Shown here: piece by piece, positions 44,366-44,399 of the stretch
Layout of the letters: every line of letters starts with the position of its first letter
How positions within the stretch are numbered: position 1 is the stretch's first letter
Position numbers and translations under genes: made by a program
The notes under the pieces: generated by a model
Database searches by the model: none
Told to the model about the DNA's origin: nothing
Seen by the model: the letters and a program-made list of their open reading frames with translations, nothing else
IMG/VR virus record: IMGVR_UViG_3300020312_000161
Coordinates: 1 to 44,399 of that record
Length of the DNA: 44,399 nucleotides
Direction: 5' to 3' (one strand)
From: a virus

Positions 44366-44399
44366 AATTAAATTGCCTCAAATTGGTTAACAACAATGT

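Noticed and set aside
1-44399. CRISPR arrays, insertion sequences, integrase or attachment sites
   Set aside because: Repeats seen are all in-frame protein repeats or short inverted repeats; no regular spacer pattern, transposase or integrase motifs were found.

Overview
The window looks like part of the genome of a marine T4-like cyanophage, that is, a myovirus infecting Synechococcus or Prochlorococcus. The evidence is a run of recognisable T4-type neck, tail-sheath, baseplate and terminase genes (gp25, gp6, gp7, gp8, gp13, gp14, gp15, gp16 homologues) in the usual cyanophage order. There is also a DUF4815 structural protein, a cyanobacterial DUF2997/DUF1257 (Ycf35-type) gene pair, several small cyanophage-type hypothetical genes, T4-type late promoter boxes (TATAAATA) and an AT-rich composition. 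All supported genes lie on the minus strand, so transcription runs from high to low coordinates. There is no sign of tRNAs, CRISPR arrays, insertion sequences or an integrase.

Right end, about 44.4-41.7 kb: a probable early or accessory segment of short genes. It has host-type sigma70 promoters, two of which have 17-bp spacers and perfect or near-perfect hexamers. It also has an intrinsic terminator, small inverted repeats that could be operators, and an unusual gene-free stretch of almost 600 bp (about 42.0-42.6 kb). That stretch contains a perfect TTGACA-17-TATAAT promoter and a facing pair of DnaA-box-like 9-mers. From 41.6 to 40.4 kb come a GT-A-type glycosyltransferase-like gene and a tightly overlapping set of small genes.

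Middle, 40.3-12.6 kb: the late baseplate block. It runs DUF2997, DUF1257, gp25, gp6, a giant gp7 homologue (5133 aa, 15.4 kb), gp8, a 2437-aa DUF4815 protein and two short coiled-coil genes. Late boxes sit 22-35 bp upstream of DUF2997, gp25, gp8 and the 111-aa gene at 12.57 kb.

Left part, 12.6-0 kb: a short beta-sandwich-like gene, a short Gly-linker gene, a 2408-aa tail-fibre-like protein (YadA-like repeats, a 90-bp repeat array, beta-helix and LamG domain), neck proteins gp13 and gp14, sheath terminator gp15, a small unknown gene, small terminase gp16, a cupin-type putative oxygenase and a truncated membrane protein. Most junctions are TAATG or ATGA stop/start overlaps, so translation is probably coupled.

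The three giant genes (gp7-like, DUF4815 and fibre) take up about 30 kb, two thirds of the window. They share modules with each other and with gp14 and gp8: a C-x-x-D...YPR repeat, a GxGY repeat and an E-[VI]-I-[ST]-Y...RG...H module. The main story here is expansion of virion genes by reuse of small modules. Family assignments come from reading the translations and remembering the T4 proteins; no search was run.
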